From Polyangium spumosum (lineage in GTDB: Bacteria > Myxococcota_A > Polyangia > Polyangiales > Polyangiaceae), in NCBI RefSeq assembly GCF_009649845.1, contig NZ_WJIE01000010.1, forward strand, positions 124,001 to 188,000: a DNA stretch of 64,000 nt. The letters are read 5' to 3'. Each line of letters opens with the position of its first letter. The first letter of the stretch is position 1. Under the pieces are notes generated by a model. It worked only from the letters and a program-made list of their open reading frames with translations, ran no database searches and was not told the origin of the DNA. A program made the position numbers and the translations under genes. Positions 26,576-34,990 of this stretch are shown piece after piece.

Positions 26576-26679
26576 TGGAAGAACTGCGCATTGCGCAGTT
26601 CTTCCACCCTCGGTCCAGGCCGTGCCTGGTCGGGGTCGAGGGGCGGACAGCCCCCGCGGGGTCTGGGGCGGCGCCCCAG
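26576..26679 (+). repeat. Four-hairpin repeat, copy C
   Basis: The third copy, about 7 kb from A and B and 83 bp upstream of the CorC-type gene. H1 (26576-26606) has arms tggaagaactgcgc and gcgcagttcttcca with loop att. H2 has ccaggc/gcctgg, H3 ggggc/gcccc around ggaca (the same loop as copy B), and H4 ctggggc/gccccag. All stems are perfect, although bases differ from the other copies. Confidence 0.85.
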
Positions 26680-26761
26680 TGTGGCGCCTCAGCCGCCCAC
26701 CCCGCCCTGGACGGCGTCGCGCACACGAGCGGACGGTACCGCGGGCACATGCCGCCGAGAT

Positions 26762-28108
26762 GTGCGAAGGATCGGCGGGTCCTGTCAGGAGGCAGCCATC
26801 GTCACCGAGCTCCTCGTCATTTTTGCGCTCGTGCTGGTGAACGGCGTGCTCGCTGGGGCCGAGATTGCCGTCGTGGCGCTGCGTGGTTCGCGGCTCGATC
26901 AGCTCGTGGCCGAGAAGAGCTCGCGTGCGCGGGCCGTGAAGAACCTGCGCGACAACCCCGAGCGGTTCCTCGCCACGGTGCAGATTGGGATCACCGTGAT
27001 CGGCGCGCTGGCGGGGGCGTTTGGCGGGGCCACGTTTGCGGAGGATATTGCGCCTTTGGTCGCGGGGGTGCCTTTGCTCGCGGATCATGCCGAGGCGGTC
27101 GCGATTGGCGTCGTGGTCGTGCTGATTTCGTATCTCTCGCTCGTGCTCGGGGAGCTCGTGCCCAAGTCGCTCGCGTTGCGGTATGCCGAGACGTATGCGC
27201 TGAACATCGCCAAGCCGCTGCTCGGGCTCTCCTTCCTCACGCGGCCGGTCGTGTGGTTCTTGACGGCGAGTTCGAATGTCGTGCTGCGGCTGTTCGGGGA
27301 CAGGACGACGTTCACCGAGGCGCGGCTGTCGCCGGCCGAGCTGCAGCAGCTCCTCGGGGAGGCGACGAAGGCCGGCTCGGTGGATCCACGCGCGGGGGAG
27401 ATCGCGTCACGCGCGTTCGATTTGCCCGAGCTCTCGGCCGCGCAGGTGATGGTGCCGCGTACGCGGATGGTGAGCTTGTCGCGGGACGCGACGATCGAGG
27501 ACGTGCGACGGGTCGTCGCCGCGCATGGGCATACGCGGATGCCCGTGTATGAAGAGGATCTGGATCACGTGATCGGGTACGTGAACGTGAAGGACGTGTT
27601 CATGCGCGCCACCGGGGAGGTGTCCTTCACGGCGAAGGACGTGCTGCGGCATGCTTACTTCGTGGGGGAGAGCGTGCGCGCGGTCGCGCTGCTCGAGGCG
27701 ATGAAGAAGCGGCGGACGCAGATCGCGATCGTGGTCGATGAGCTCGGGGCGACGAGCGGGATGGTGACGCTGGAGGATCTCGTCGAGGAGCTCGTGGGGG
27801 ATGTGTTCGGTGAGCACGAGGCGCCGAAGCCGGAGATCGTGTGCCCCGAGGCGGAGGGGACGTTCCTCGTGCTGGGCAGCGCGCCGGTGCACGACGTGAA
27901 TCGCGCGCTCGGGCTCGATTTGCCGATGGAGGAGAGCTTCACGACGATCGCGGGGCTCGTGCTGCACCTGGCCCAGAGTATCCCCGCGGAAGGGACGAAG
28001 TTGACGACGGAGGACGGGACGGGGATCGAGGTCGTGGAGGCGACGCCGCAGCGCGTGCGGAAGGTGCGGATCACGCCGCCGGCTGCTCCGACGGAGGGCG
28101 AGCGGTAG
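26762..28108 (+). CDS. CorC/HlyC-type membrane protein with CBS domains
   Basis: A 448-residue protein if the GTG at 26762 is used. The family-like N-terminus (TELLVIFALVLVNGVLAGAE) follows an ATC codon at 26798 that sits 5 bases after a perfect AGGAGG, so the true start may be ATC. Residues about 15-200 form the DUF21 membrane domain with three or four helices (GVVVVLISYLSLVLGELVPK). A CBS pair follows (about 215-345; TRMPVYEEDLDHVIGYVNV, AIVVDELGATSGMVTLEDL), then the C-terminal CorC_HlyC domain (FLVLGSAPVHDVNRAL). Such proteins act in Mg/Co efflux or ion homeostasis; the old haemolysin name is not informative. Its last 38 bases overlap the convergent CDF gene. Confidence 0.88.
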   Translation: MRRIGGSCQEAAIVTELLVIFALVLVNGVLAGAEIAVVALRGSRLDQLVAEKSSRARAVKNLRDNPERFLATVQIGITVIGALAGAFGGATFAEDIAPLVAGVPLLADHAEAVAIGVVVVLISYLSLVLGELVPKSLALRYAETYALNIAKPLLGLSFLTRPVVWFLTASSNVVLRLFGDRTTFTEARLSPAELQQLLGEATKAGSVDPRAGEIASRAFDLPELSAAQVMVPRTRMVSLSRDATIEDVRRVVAAHGHTRMPVYEEDLDHVIGYVNVKDVFMRATGEVSFTAKDVLRHAYFVGESVRAVALLEAMKKRRTQIAIVVDELGATSGMVTLEDLVEELVGDVFGEHEAPKPEIVCPEAEGTFLVLGSAPVHDVNRALGLDLPMEESFTTIAGLVLHLAQSIPAEGTKLTTEDGTGIEVVEATPQRVRKVRITPPAAPTEGER

Positions 28109-29135
28109 CAGCCAGCCGGGCCTCCGCGCGTCGCTCCTCGGTGTGGTCGACCTCGATGTCGATGTGACGCGCCTCCGGGATCACGGCGCGTACGGCGAGC
28201 TCGATGTCGTCGATCTCGTCGCTGATGGCGCGCAGGGCGCTCGCGCCGAGGAGGCGGGCGGTCTCTTCACGCTCGGGGCCCGTGAGGGCGTGGGCGCGTT
28301 CGGCGAGGACACGGTCGAGGCGGCGGATGAGCAGGGAGGGCTCGAAGGTGACCTCGGCCTTGAGTTTGTAGACCTCGGGCGTGATCTGGCGGCTCTTGAC
28401 GTCGCGGACGGCGCGTACGGTCGGGCGCTCGGAGAGGACGCGGACGAAGGTGTCCTCGACGCCGTCAGGGACGGCCTTGCCGAGGAGGAGGTCGCGGTTC
28501 TGCGTGACGAGGTGGAGCGCGACGAAGCCGAGGAGGAGGCCAACGAGGATGGAGGCGATCGCGTCCCAGGCAGGGTTTTTCGTGAGGTAGGCGGCGCCGA
28601 TGCCGCCGGCGGCGAGGAAGAGGCCGAGCAAGGCGGCGCCGTCTTCGAGGAGGACGGCGACGGCGGCAGGATCGGCCTTCTCGCGGAGGTAGCGGCGGAA
28701 GGGCATGTCGCCGCGGTGGGCGGAGACGGCGCGGACCGCGAAGACGAGGGCGCTGCCCTCGATGAGGAAGGAGAGGCCGAGGACGGCGAAGGTGACGGTG
28801 TTGATCTCGGGGTCGTGCGGGTGCAGGAGGCTGTCGATGCCGTGGTAGACGGTGACGCCGCAGCCGACGAAGAAGATGCCGGCCGCGGAGAGCAAGCCAA
28901 AGACGAAGCGCTCGCCGCCGTAGCCGTAGGGGTGCTCGTCGTCGCCTTGCCGTGCGCCACGCTTGAGGCCGACGAAGAGGAGGGCCTGGTTGCCCGTGTC
29001 GGCGGCGCTGTGGATGGCCTCGGAGAGCATGGCGCCGGAGCCGGAGAGGAGGAAGGCGACGAACTTGAGGACGGTGACGACGGTGTTCGCGGCGAGGGCG
29101 GCGATCACGGCGCGCAAGGAGGCGGGGGAGGCCAT
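28071..29135 (-). CDS. Cation diffusion facilitator (CDF) metal transporter
   Basis: A 354-residue inner-membrane protein with six hydrophobic segments. The metal-site motifs are in place: SEAIHSAADTGNQ in TM2 (His and Asp four apart) and LLEDGAALLG in TM5. Between TM2 and TM3 lies the typical GDDEHPYGYGGERFVFGLL segment. The C-terminal cytoplasmic domain (about 225-335) is beta-alpha-beta, ending in a histidine-containing HIDIEVDHTEE stretch. The family exports Zn, Fe, Mn or Co by proton antiport. Specificity is not determined. The gene is convergent with, and overlaps, the CorC-type gene, another metal-related membrane protein. Confidence 0.9.
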   Translation of the reverse strand: MASPASLRAVIAALAANTVVTVLKFVAFLLSGSGAMLSEAIHSAADTGNQALLFVGLKRGARQGDDEHPYGYGGERFVFGLLSAAGIFFVGCGVTVYHGIDSLLHPHDPEINTVTFAVLGLSFLIEGSALVFAVRAVSAHRGDMPFRRYLREKADPAAVAVLLEDGAALLGLFLAAGGIGAAYLTKNPAWDAIASILVGLLLGFVALHLVTQNRDLLLGKAVPDGVEDTFVRVLSERPTVRAVRDVKSRQITPEVYKLKAEVTFEPSLLIRRLDRVLAERAHALTGPEREETARLLGASALRAISDEIDDIELAVRAVIPEARHIDIEVDHTEERRAEARLAATARPPSEQPAA

Positions 29136-29199
29136 CGGGGGATGATAGGCGCGGAGCCGGGCGCAGACTACGGCGAGGTCGATGGTCTAGGATGGCGGC

Positions 29200-30690
29200 A
29201 TGTCCGGTGCCGAGCTGCCGAGCTCTCTCGACAAGCCGAAGACGGCTCTCCCGCCCGAGGAGCCACCCGCGGGCGCGCTGCAGCGGCTCGCGGCGCGGTT
29301 CACGGCGTGGGCCGAGCGGTGGATCCCCGACGCGTTCATCTTCGCGCTCGTGGCGACGTTCCTCGTGGTCGTCGCCGCGTGGGTGAGTTTGTCGGCGAAG
29401 ATGGGCGCGGCGAGCGCGGCGGCGGAGGTGGTGGCGATCTGGGGCGGCGGGTTCTGGGAGCTCATCCCGTTCACGTTGCAGATGGCGCTCGTGATCATCA
29501 CGGGGTACGTGGTCGCGACGACGCGGCCGGTTTACCGGCTGATCCGCGCGCTCGCGTCGGTGCCAGGCTCGCCGCGGGCGGCGATCGCGTGGGTGGCGCT
29601 GTTCGCGATGCTGTCGTCGTGGTTCAACTGGGGGTTTTCGCTGATCTTCAGCGCGATGCTCGCGAAGGAGACGGCGCGGCGCGTGAAGGGGGTCGATTAT
29701 CGCGCGGTGGCGGCGAGCGCGTTCCTCGGGCTCGGGAGCATCTGGGCGCAAGGGCTGAGCGGGAGCGCGGCGCTGCAGATGGCCACGCCGAGCGCGCTGC
29801 AGCCGGCGACACGCGCGATCGTCGAGGCGGGCGGGAAGGTGCCGGGCGGCGTGATCCCGCTGTCGGACACGATTTTCCTGTGGCAGAGCCTCGTGTCCGT
29901 CGGGGTGGAGATCGTGGTCGTGACGGCGCTCGTGTACCTGTATGCGCCGTCGGCGGCGCGGGCGCGGAGCGCGGCGGATCTCGGGATCGAGCTCGGGCGG
30001 TCGCCGCTCGAGGCGGACGATCCGCCGCGGAAGGCGACGCCGGGGGAGTGGCTCGAGCATTCGCCGATCCCGAGCTTGCTGTTCGTGATGCTCGCGGGCG
30101 CGTATCTCGTGGGGTACTTCGCTTCGAGCGGGCAGGGGCTCAACGCGCTGAACCTGAACACGGTGAACCTGATCTTCCTGACGCTGGGGGTGCTGCTGCA
30201 CGGGACGCCGGCGCGGCTGATGCGGGCGGTGAAGGAGGCGACGCCGGGGGTGTGGGGCGTGATCTTGCAGTTCCCGTTTTATGCGGGGATCGCGGCGCTG
30301 ATCGTCAAGACGCACCTCAACGAGGCGATCGCGGGCTTCTTCGTGGGCTTCTCGACGCCCCGAACGTACCCGGCGGTGGTGGCGATTTATTCGGCGGTGC
30401 TGGGGGTGTTCGTGCCGAGCGGGGGGTCGAAATGGGTGATCGAGGCGCCGTACGTGATGCAGGCGGCGCACGATTTGAAGGTGCACCTCGGGTGGATGGT
30501 GGCGGTGTACGATCTCGGCGAGGCGCTGGCGAACCTGGTGCAGCCGTTCTGGATGTTGCCCATCCTCGGCCTGTTCGGCCTGCGGGCGCGCGACGTGATG
30601 GGCTACACGTTCATCGTATTCCTCGTCCTGTTGCCCCTTGTGCTGCTGCTCGTGACGGTGCTCGGCGCGACGTTGCCGTATCCGCTGTGA
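29200..30690 (+). CDS. Short-chain fatty acid transporter, AtoE family
   Basis: A 496-residue inner-membrane protein with about 12 helices. Recognisable family segments are WIPDAFIFALVATFLVVVAA, SSWFNWGFSLIFSAMLAKE, LQFPFYAGIAALI and VFVPSGGSKWVIEAPYV. AtoE proteins take up acetoacetate or butyrate-like acids by secondary transport. The length fits the family. A strong rho-independent terminator copy lies 150 bp downstream. No ato-type CoA transferase is adjacent, so it is a stand-alone permease here. Confidence 0.88.
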   Translation: MSGAELPSSLDKPKTALPPEEPPAGALQRLAARFTAWAERWIPDAFIFALVATFLVVVAAWVSLSAKMGAASAAAEVVAIWGGGFWELIPFTLQMALVIITGYVVATTRPVYRLIRALASVPGSPRAAIAWVALFAMLSSWFNWGFSLIFSAMLAKETARRVKGVDYRAVAASAFLGLGSIWAQGLSGSAALQMATPSALQPATRAIVEAGGKVPGGVIPLSDTIFLWQSLVSVGVEIVVVTALVYLYAPSAARARSAADLGIELGRSPLEADDPPRKATPGEWLEHSPIPSLLFVMLAGAYLVGYFASSGQGLNALNLNTVNLIFLTLGVLLHGTPARLMRAVKEATPGVWGVILQFPFYAGIAALIVKTHLNEAIAGFFVGFSTPRTYPAVVAIYSAVLGVFVPSGGSKWVIEAPYVMQAAHDLKVHLGWMVAVYDLGEALANLVQPFWMLPILGLFGLRARDVMGYTFIVFLVLLPLVLLLVTVLGATLPYPL

Positions 30691-30838
30691 ACGACCGACG
30701 TGGTTTCTGGCACGTCCTGCCCGTGCAGAGTTGATCGCCGGTCGTTGCAGAGGTGCGATACGCGTGGGGGGGAGGGGACGCAAGTGCTGGAAATGGGGAT
30801 GGACTGCCATTGGCCCGCTGCTTGCTCATAGGGATGGT

Positions 30839-30887
30839 CGAGCGCCTGCTCCGGCTCCCCCCCCCGCCGTCGAGTAGGCGCTTTTTT
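30839..30887 (+). terminator. Rho-independent terminator, copy 1
   Basis: An 11-bp stem (agcgcctgctc with gagtaggcgct, one G-T pair) around a C-rich loop of about 19 bases, followed by six Ts. It lies 150 bp past the AtoE gene on the plus strand. Confidence 0.75.
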
Positions 30888-31062
30888 ACGTCCATCGGTC
30901 GAGAATGTAATCGATGTCGCCGATTGCCGGCCGCGGCGAGGAGCCCTCGCACGGATGAAAGCGCGTCCTTGCAAGGTTGCGATGTCGGAAGGTCGATCGG
31001 GCGCGGATCTTCGCGGATCAGGGGGATCCCGAGCCTGGTATGCGGGTTGCAATCATCCTTCG

Positions 31063-31109
31063 CGAGCGCCTGCTCCGGTACCCCCCCCGCCGTCGAGTAG
31101 GCGCTTTTT
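31063..31109 (+). terminator. Rho-independent terminator, copy 2
   Basis: The same stem as copy 1 with the loop changed only in the bases after ccgg and in C-run length, followed by five Ts, a C and five more Ts. It lies 16 bp past the minus-strand stop at 31126 but points into that gene, so it would block plus-strand read-through. Confidence 0.75.
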
Positions 31110-31125
31110 CTTTTTGTTCGCGGGA

Positions 31126-32244
31126 TCAATCGACGCGGACGATGGCGACCTGCTCGATCTTGCTCGGCGGGACGACGTCGACCGTCAAGAAATGCCGGCC
31201 GATGCCGTCCATGCGCTCCGGGATCGCGCCCCCGCCGCCCGTGATGTGGGCCGGGATGCCCGCGTTCTCGAAGGCGTAATACGAGTGGATGTGCCCGTAA
31301 AACGTGAGGTCGACGTTGCCGCGGGCGAGCTGCAAGAGGAGCTTGTCCGCCTCGGCGCGGCTCGCGAACGAGCCGTTGCGTGAGCCCACAGGGTCGATGG
31401 GCACGATGTGCATCGTGACCACGTCGAGGCGATCCCGGCCGCCCTCGAGCCAGCCGTCGAGCCAGGTGTAGACGAGAGGATCGAGGGTCGCGCTCGCGGA
31501 GTCGAGCATGGTGAGGCGCACGCCGCGGTAGTCGAAGGCGTAGTTTCCACGGCCAAAATAGTCGTGGTAGAGGTCGTCGCGCGTGCCGAGCTCGTGGTTG
31601 CCGAGCGTCGCGTAGCAGGGGAAGACGAGGGTCTTCATCTCGCGCTGGAAGGCCTCGAGCTGCTCGGGCGTGCCCTGCTGGGTGAGGTCGCCGCTGATGA
31701 GCGCGAAGCGGATCCCCGGCGTGTCGTTCATCTTCGTGTAGATGTCCTGGACGCCGTCGATGGCCTCCTGGACGTCGGCGTAGACGGCGAAGCGCCACGG
31801 GGAGAGCGATTCCCGATCGGGCGCGGCGAGGGAGAGGGTGATCTCGTCGTTCGAGGGGAGGTCGAGGCGGAAGGTGCGCTCGGTGGGGTGGGGCGCTTCC
31901 GCGATCTCGACAGGGATGGACGCGCCAGCCTGGGTCTCGGCGACGAGGACGGCGTCGGAGAGGATGTTTTCGAACCGCACGTTCCAGGCGCCCCCGCCGG
32001 AGGCGCCGGTGTGCAAGCGGAGCGAGAGCGCGGGCGCGGATGCCCAGAGCCCGAGCTCGCCGGGCGCGAGGCGGCGAACGGCGGCGAGCCCCCCTTCGAC
32101 CTCGACGCGGACGTCGCTCTGCGAGGCGCGGCCGATCTCGAGGTCCCGGCGGGCGCGGCCCTCGGCGACGTCGAGGCAGGAGGCGAGGAGCGGGACGGCC
32201 GACACGAGGAGGAGCGAGGCGAAACACGATTCGATGGGCTTCAA
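31126..32244 (-). CDS. Secreted metallophosphoesterase lipoprotein
   Basis: A 372-residue protein with lipobox LLASC. The first 140 mature residues form a beta-rich domain without a recognised family. The calcineurin-like phosphoesterase domain (about 145-370) has the metal ligands in order: Asp in AVYADVQ, Asp in SGDLTQQG, GNHE, His in VTMHIVP and the GHIH pair in FYGHIHSYYAF. All binuclear metal ligands are present, so it should be an active phosphatase or phosphodiesterase outside the inner membrane. It shares an ATGA overlap with the upstream gene and is likely co-translated with it. Substrate unknown. Confidence 0.88.
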   Translation of the reverse strand: MKPIESCFASLLLVSAVPLLASCLDVAEGRARRDLEIGRASQSDVRVEVEGGLAAVRRLAPGELGLWASAPALSLRLHTGASGGGAWNVRFENILSDAVLVAETQAGASIPVEIAEAPHPTERTFRLDLPSNDEITLSLAAPDRESLSPWRFAVYADVQEAIDGVQDIYTKMNDTPGIRFALISGDLTQQGTPEQLEAFQREMKTLVFPCYATLGNHELGTRDDLYHDYFGRGNYAFDYRGVRLTMLDSASATLDPLVYTWLDGWLEGGRDRLDVVTMHIVPIDPVGSRNGSFASRAEADKLLLQLARGNVDLTFYGHIHSYYAFENAGIPAHITGGGGAIPERMDGIGRHFLTVDVVPPSKIEQVAIVRVD

Positions 32245-33380
32245 GGGTTCCCTCCGTACCGAAAGAGGAGCGAGGCGCGGCCGACGAGGGCGGAGCCGCC
32301 CTGCGCGTCGAAGTGCGCGCCCCAGCGAGGCGAGAAGAAGAGGCGGGTCTGGACGCCAAAATGCCCGGCGATGCCGCTGCCGAGGCCAGGGCTCTTGAAG
32401 CCGCCGGCGAAGCCGTCGTGGCGGTGCTCGTAATAAGCCATGGCCTCGCCGCGCGGATATCCGGCGTGGCCGAGGTAGATGCCGAACGCCATGCGGGGGG
32501 TGAGCAGATCGTTCGCCTCGACGCCGATGCCAGGGTAGCGGTGCGCGGCATACGCGGCGCCGAGGCCGAGCTCGGCGAAGGAGCCGCGGAGCGTGGGGCC
32601 GACGCGGGCGAGATCGAGGCGGCCGACGAGGTTGACCTCGCCCGTGAGGACGGAGAAATGCTCGGGGCCGTAGGTGTGGTTCGTCAGGGCGAACTCGAGG
32701 TCGAGGTACGAGCCGTCGCGCGAGCGCGGTTGGTCGCCGGGGCGGGGGCCGAAGAACCGGTAGGCGGCGGCGACGCGGATGCGGGCGTTCGTGTCGTCGA
32801 GGGCAAAAAAGCCGAGGGCCGAGAGGCGGAAGGAGCCCTTGCGCAGGTCGACGCCGGGGGTGAGGAAGGCGTTGTAGGCGAAGTTGGGGTCGTGGACGAA
32901 GGTGAGGCCGAGCTGGGTCTCGACCGAGGGGAGGTAGACGGGGGGGCTGCCGGTGCCACCCTCGGGCGCGAGGACGCCGTACACGTCGGCGAGGGCCGAG
33001 AGGAAAAAAAACGCGGCGCCCGTGACGGTGCCGAGGATGATGGGGCCGATGAACCTGCGCGTCGCGCCCGTCGCAGCCGCGCCGCCGAGGCCGGCGACGA
33101 CGAGGCCCGCCCCGAGGCCCTCGGCGCCGAGGAGGATGAAGCCGGTGCGGGTCTGGCCGAGGACGAAGTGCCCGGCGCCATGGACGAGCCCACCCGGGAC
33201 GATGGATGCAGCGACGGCGAGGGCCTTGCGGGAGGGCGTCGGAGGCGACGATGCGGCTGGTTTCGGTTCAGGCGTGTCCGCAGCGGCGGCAGGGTGGGGG
33301 GCGAGGAAAAACGCGGCGGCGGTCGCGAGGGCCGGGCCGGATATCGAGAGGCGCCTCGGGGGAGCTTGGAACCCTGTCAC
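32241..33380 (-). CDS. Exported protein with hydrophobic hairpin and barrel-like C-terminus
   Basis: A 379-residue protein with a signal peptide (ALATAAAFFLAPHPAAAAD), two Gly/Ala-rich hydrophobic segments (about residues 68-100 and 110-135) and a C-terminal half of alternating strands rich in Gly and aromatic residues (GSYLDLEFALTNHTYGP, VGRASLLFRYGGNP). The strand pattern and the aromatic C-terminal region suggest an outer-membrane barrel or barrel-like protein. Its stop overlaps the start of the phosphoesterase lipoprotein gene, so the two are probably partners. No known family recognised. Confidence 0.65.
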   Translation of the reverse strand: MTGFQAPPRRLSISGPALATAAAFFLAPHPAAAADTPEPKPAASSPPTPSRKALAVAASIVPGGLVHGAGHFVLGQTRTGFILLGAEGLGAGLVVAGLGGAAATGATRRFIGPIILGTVTGAAFFFLSALADVYGVLAPEGGTGSPPVYLPSVETQLGLTFVHDPNFAYNAFLTPGVDLRKGSFRLSALGFFALDDTNARIRVAAAYRFFGPRPGDQPRSRDGSYLDLEFALTNHTYGPEHFSVLTGEVNLVGRLDLARVGPTLRGSFAELGLGAAYAAHRYPGIGVEANDLLTPRMAFGIYLGHAGYPRGEAMAYYEHRHDGFAGGFKSPGLGSGIAGHFGVQTRLFFSPRWGAHFDAQGGSALVGRASLLFRYGGNP

Positions 33381-33472
33381 GATCGCGGATCTTAGGACGA
33401 AAATGGCACTTGTCTTTCCAGCGTGAACGGCTGTTTAATGCTCTCTGGAGGCGTACCCACCGAGGCCCTCCC

Positions 33473-33829
33473 ATGAACCGGATGAGACACGCAGCTCTTT
33501 TCCTTTCCGCGCTGCTCCTCGTGGGGCTCGCAGCGGCTTGCGGAGACGGCGGTTCAGCCACGTCGTCAGGACCCACGGGCGGCAGCGGCGGCACAGGCGG
33601 CAGCGGCGGCACAGGCGGCTCCGGCGGCAGCGGCGGCACCGGCGGAATGCCTCCGGCCCCGTCAGGGCCGCCCGGCATGGAGACGGTGAGCGCCGGCGAC
33701 GTGATGAAGAGCCCGAGCTACAAGATGGTCTTCACGCTCGGGCAGCCCACGCAGAACCAGACGAAGACGACATCGCCCAGCTACCGGATGCAGGGCGGAC
33801 TCATTGGAGCAAACGGGAGCTTGCCATGA
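33473..33829 (+). CDS. Small Gly-rich lipoprotein with SYxM motif pair
   Basis: A 118-residue protein; the ATG at 33473 begins a lipoprotein signal with lipobox LAAACG. The middle is a [14 protein letters not shown] linker. The end contains two related segments, [13 protein letters not shown] and [15 protein letters not shown], resembling short beta motifs seen at the ends of some secreted bacterial proteins. The stop overlaps the next ATG (ATGA), so it is co-translated with the collagen-like protein. It may anchor or chaperone that protein at the surface. Function inferred from position only. Confidence 0.7.
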   Translation: MNRMRHAALFLSALLLVGLAAACGDGGSATSSGPTGGSGGTGGSGGTGGSGGSGGTGGMPPAPSGPPGMETVSAGDVMKSPSYKMVFTLGQPTQNQTKTTSPSYRMQGGLIGANGSLP

Positions 33830-34968
33830 GCAACGGGATGATCTCGCGCCTGATCTCGGCTTCGGCCTTCGCTGTCGCGCTCTGCGCAGGCGCCGCCGCC
33901 GCGGAGGCCGCGGTGCCGCAGACCATCACCCACCAGGGGCGGCTGTACGACGCGAAGGACGCACCCGTGAATGGCACGCTCCAGGTGCGTTTCGCCATCT
34001 ATGCGGATGCCTCGTCCGTCGACCCGATCTGGTCGGAGTCGCACGACATCACGTTCGAGGAGGGGTATTTCTCGGCGAACCTCGGGACGAGCACCCCTTT
34101 CGACAAGAACGTCTTCGATGGCTCGGTGCGGTACCTGGGCGTCACGGTCGGAGACGATCCGGAGATGACGCCACGCGCGCCGGTGCAAAGCGTGCCCTAC
34201 GCGATGCTCGCAGGCGACGCGGTGGGCGACATCCACCCGACCTCGGTGTCGATCGGCGGCACGGTCGTGATCGACGAGGCAGGCAAGTGGGTCGGGGATC
34301 CGTCGGGGCTCATCGGACCCGAGGGGCCGCAAGGGCCGATGGGGCCGAAGGGCGCGACGGGCGCGACGGGCGCGACAGGGCCGGCAGGGCCAAAGGGCGC
34401 GACGGGCGCGCAGGGGCCGACGGGGCCGATGGGGCCCGTGGGGCCGACGGGGCCGACGGGGCCGACGGGCGCGAAAGGCGCGACGGGCGCGCAGGGGCCG
34501 ACGGGGCCTGTGGGGCCGACGGGGCCGAAGGGCGCGACGGGCGCGCAGGGGCCGACGGGGATCGTGTCGGTCACGAGCCTGAACGGGGCAGCCCAGACCG
34601 TCAACGGCGGCTCGCTGGCGTTCGCGTGGGCCGCGCAGCCGGTCACCGTCACGATCGCCGCCGGGCAGCGGATCACGGGATCGGCGGTGATGACCCTCGG
34701 CACGAGCTTGAGCGGGAGCCCGGGCGTGGCCACGGCGGTGGGCCTGGGGCTCTGCTACCAGGGGTCCGGAGGCTCGATCACCCACTTCTACTCGAGCTCG
34801 TACCCCACGGCCGCGAGTATCTCCGTGCGCGCGCCGTACGCCGCCGCGGGCACCGTGTCGGGCCTGCCGGCAGGGACGTACAACGTCGGGTTCTGCGTGC
34901 GGAACACTTCGATGGTCGCGCTGGGCGCGAACGACGCGCTCAACGGCTGGGTCATCGTGCACAACTGA
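33826..34968 (+). CDS. Secreted collagen-like protein
   Basis: A 380-residue protein. The ATG at 33826 overlaps the previous stop and starts a signal peptide ([20 protein letters not shown], then EAAVPQ). Residues about 30-140 form a beta-rich domain beginning [19 protein letters not shown], a motif often found at the start of bacterial tail-fibre-like or surface proteins. From about 164 to 244 there are 27 uninterrupted Gly-X-Y triplets (GPT, GAT, GPK, GAQ), so a collagen-like triple helix is expected. The C-terminal domain (about 245-380) has two cysteines and looks like a trimerising or ligand-binding head. Likely a trimeric stalk protein at the cell surface. Confidence 0.85.
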   Translation: MSNGMISRLISASAFAVALCAGAAAAEAAVPQTITHQGRLYDAKDAPVNGTLQVRFAIYADASSVDPIWSESHDITFEEGYFSANLGTSTPFDKNVFDGSVRYLGVTVGDDPEMTPRAPVQSVPYAMLAGDAVGDIHPTSVSIGGTVVIDEAGKWVGDPSGLIGPEGPQGPMGPKGATGATGATGPAGPKGATGAQGPTGPMGPVGPTGPTGPTGAKGATGAQGPTGPVGPTGPKGATGAQGPTGIVSVTSLNGAAQTVNGGSLAFAWAAQPVTVTIAAGQRITGSAVMTLGTSLSGSPGVATAVGLGLCYQGSGGSITHFYSSSYPTAASISVRAPYAAAGTVSGLPAGTYNVGFCVRNTSMVALGANDALNGWVIVHN

Positions 34969-34990
34969 ACGACGAGCCCCTCCGTTCGTC

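Larger units (their letters stand above)
30691..31125. other. Intergenic gap holding two copies of a terminator
   Basis: A gap of 435 bp between convergent genes. It contains the two near-identical hairpins described separately. The roughly 175 bp between them has no gene-like frame of its own. Both hairpins end in T runs on the plus strand only. Confidence 0.6.

Noticed and set aside
30701-30730. TGGCAC-like sequence considered as a sigma-54 promoter
   Set aside because: The distance between the GG and GC elements is two bases short of the required spacing.
28143-30734. Long plus-strand open frame across the CDF and AtoE genes
   Set aside because: It translates to Arg/Gly/Ala/Glu-rich low-complexity sequence with no domain and lies antisense or out of frame to two well-recognised transporters; it is a high-GC shadow frame.
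30839-31109. Two direct repeats that might be a small CRISPR array
   Set aside because: Only two units exist, 224 bp apart; the repeat is a terminator hairpin with a T tract, and there are no cas genes nearby.
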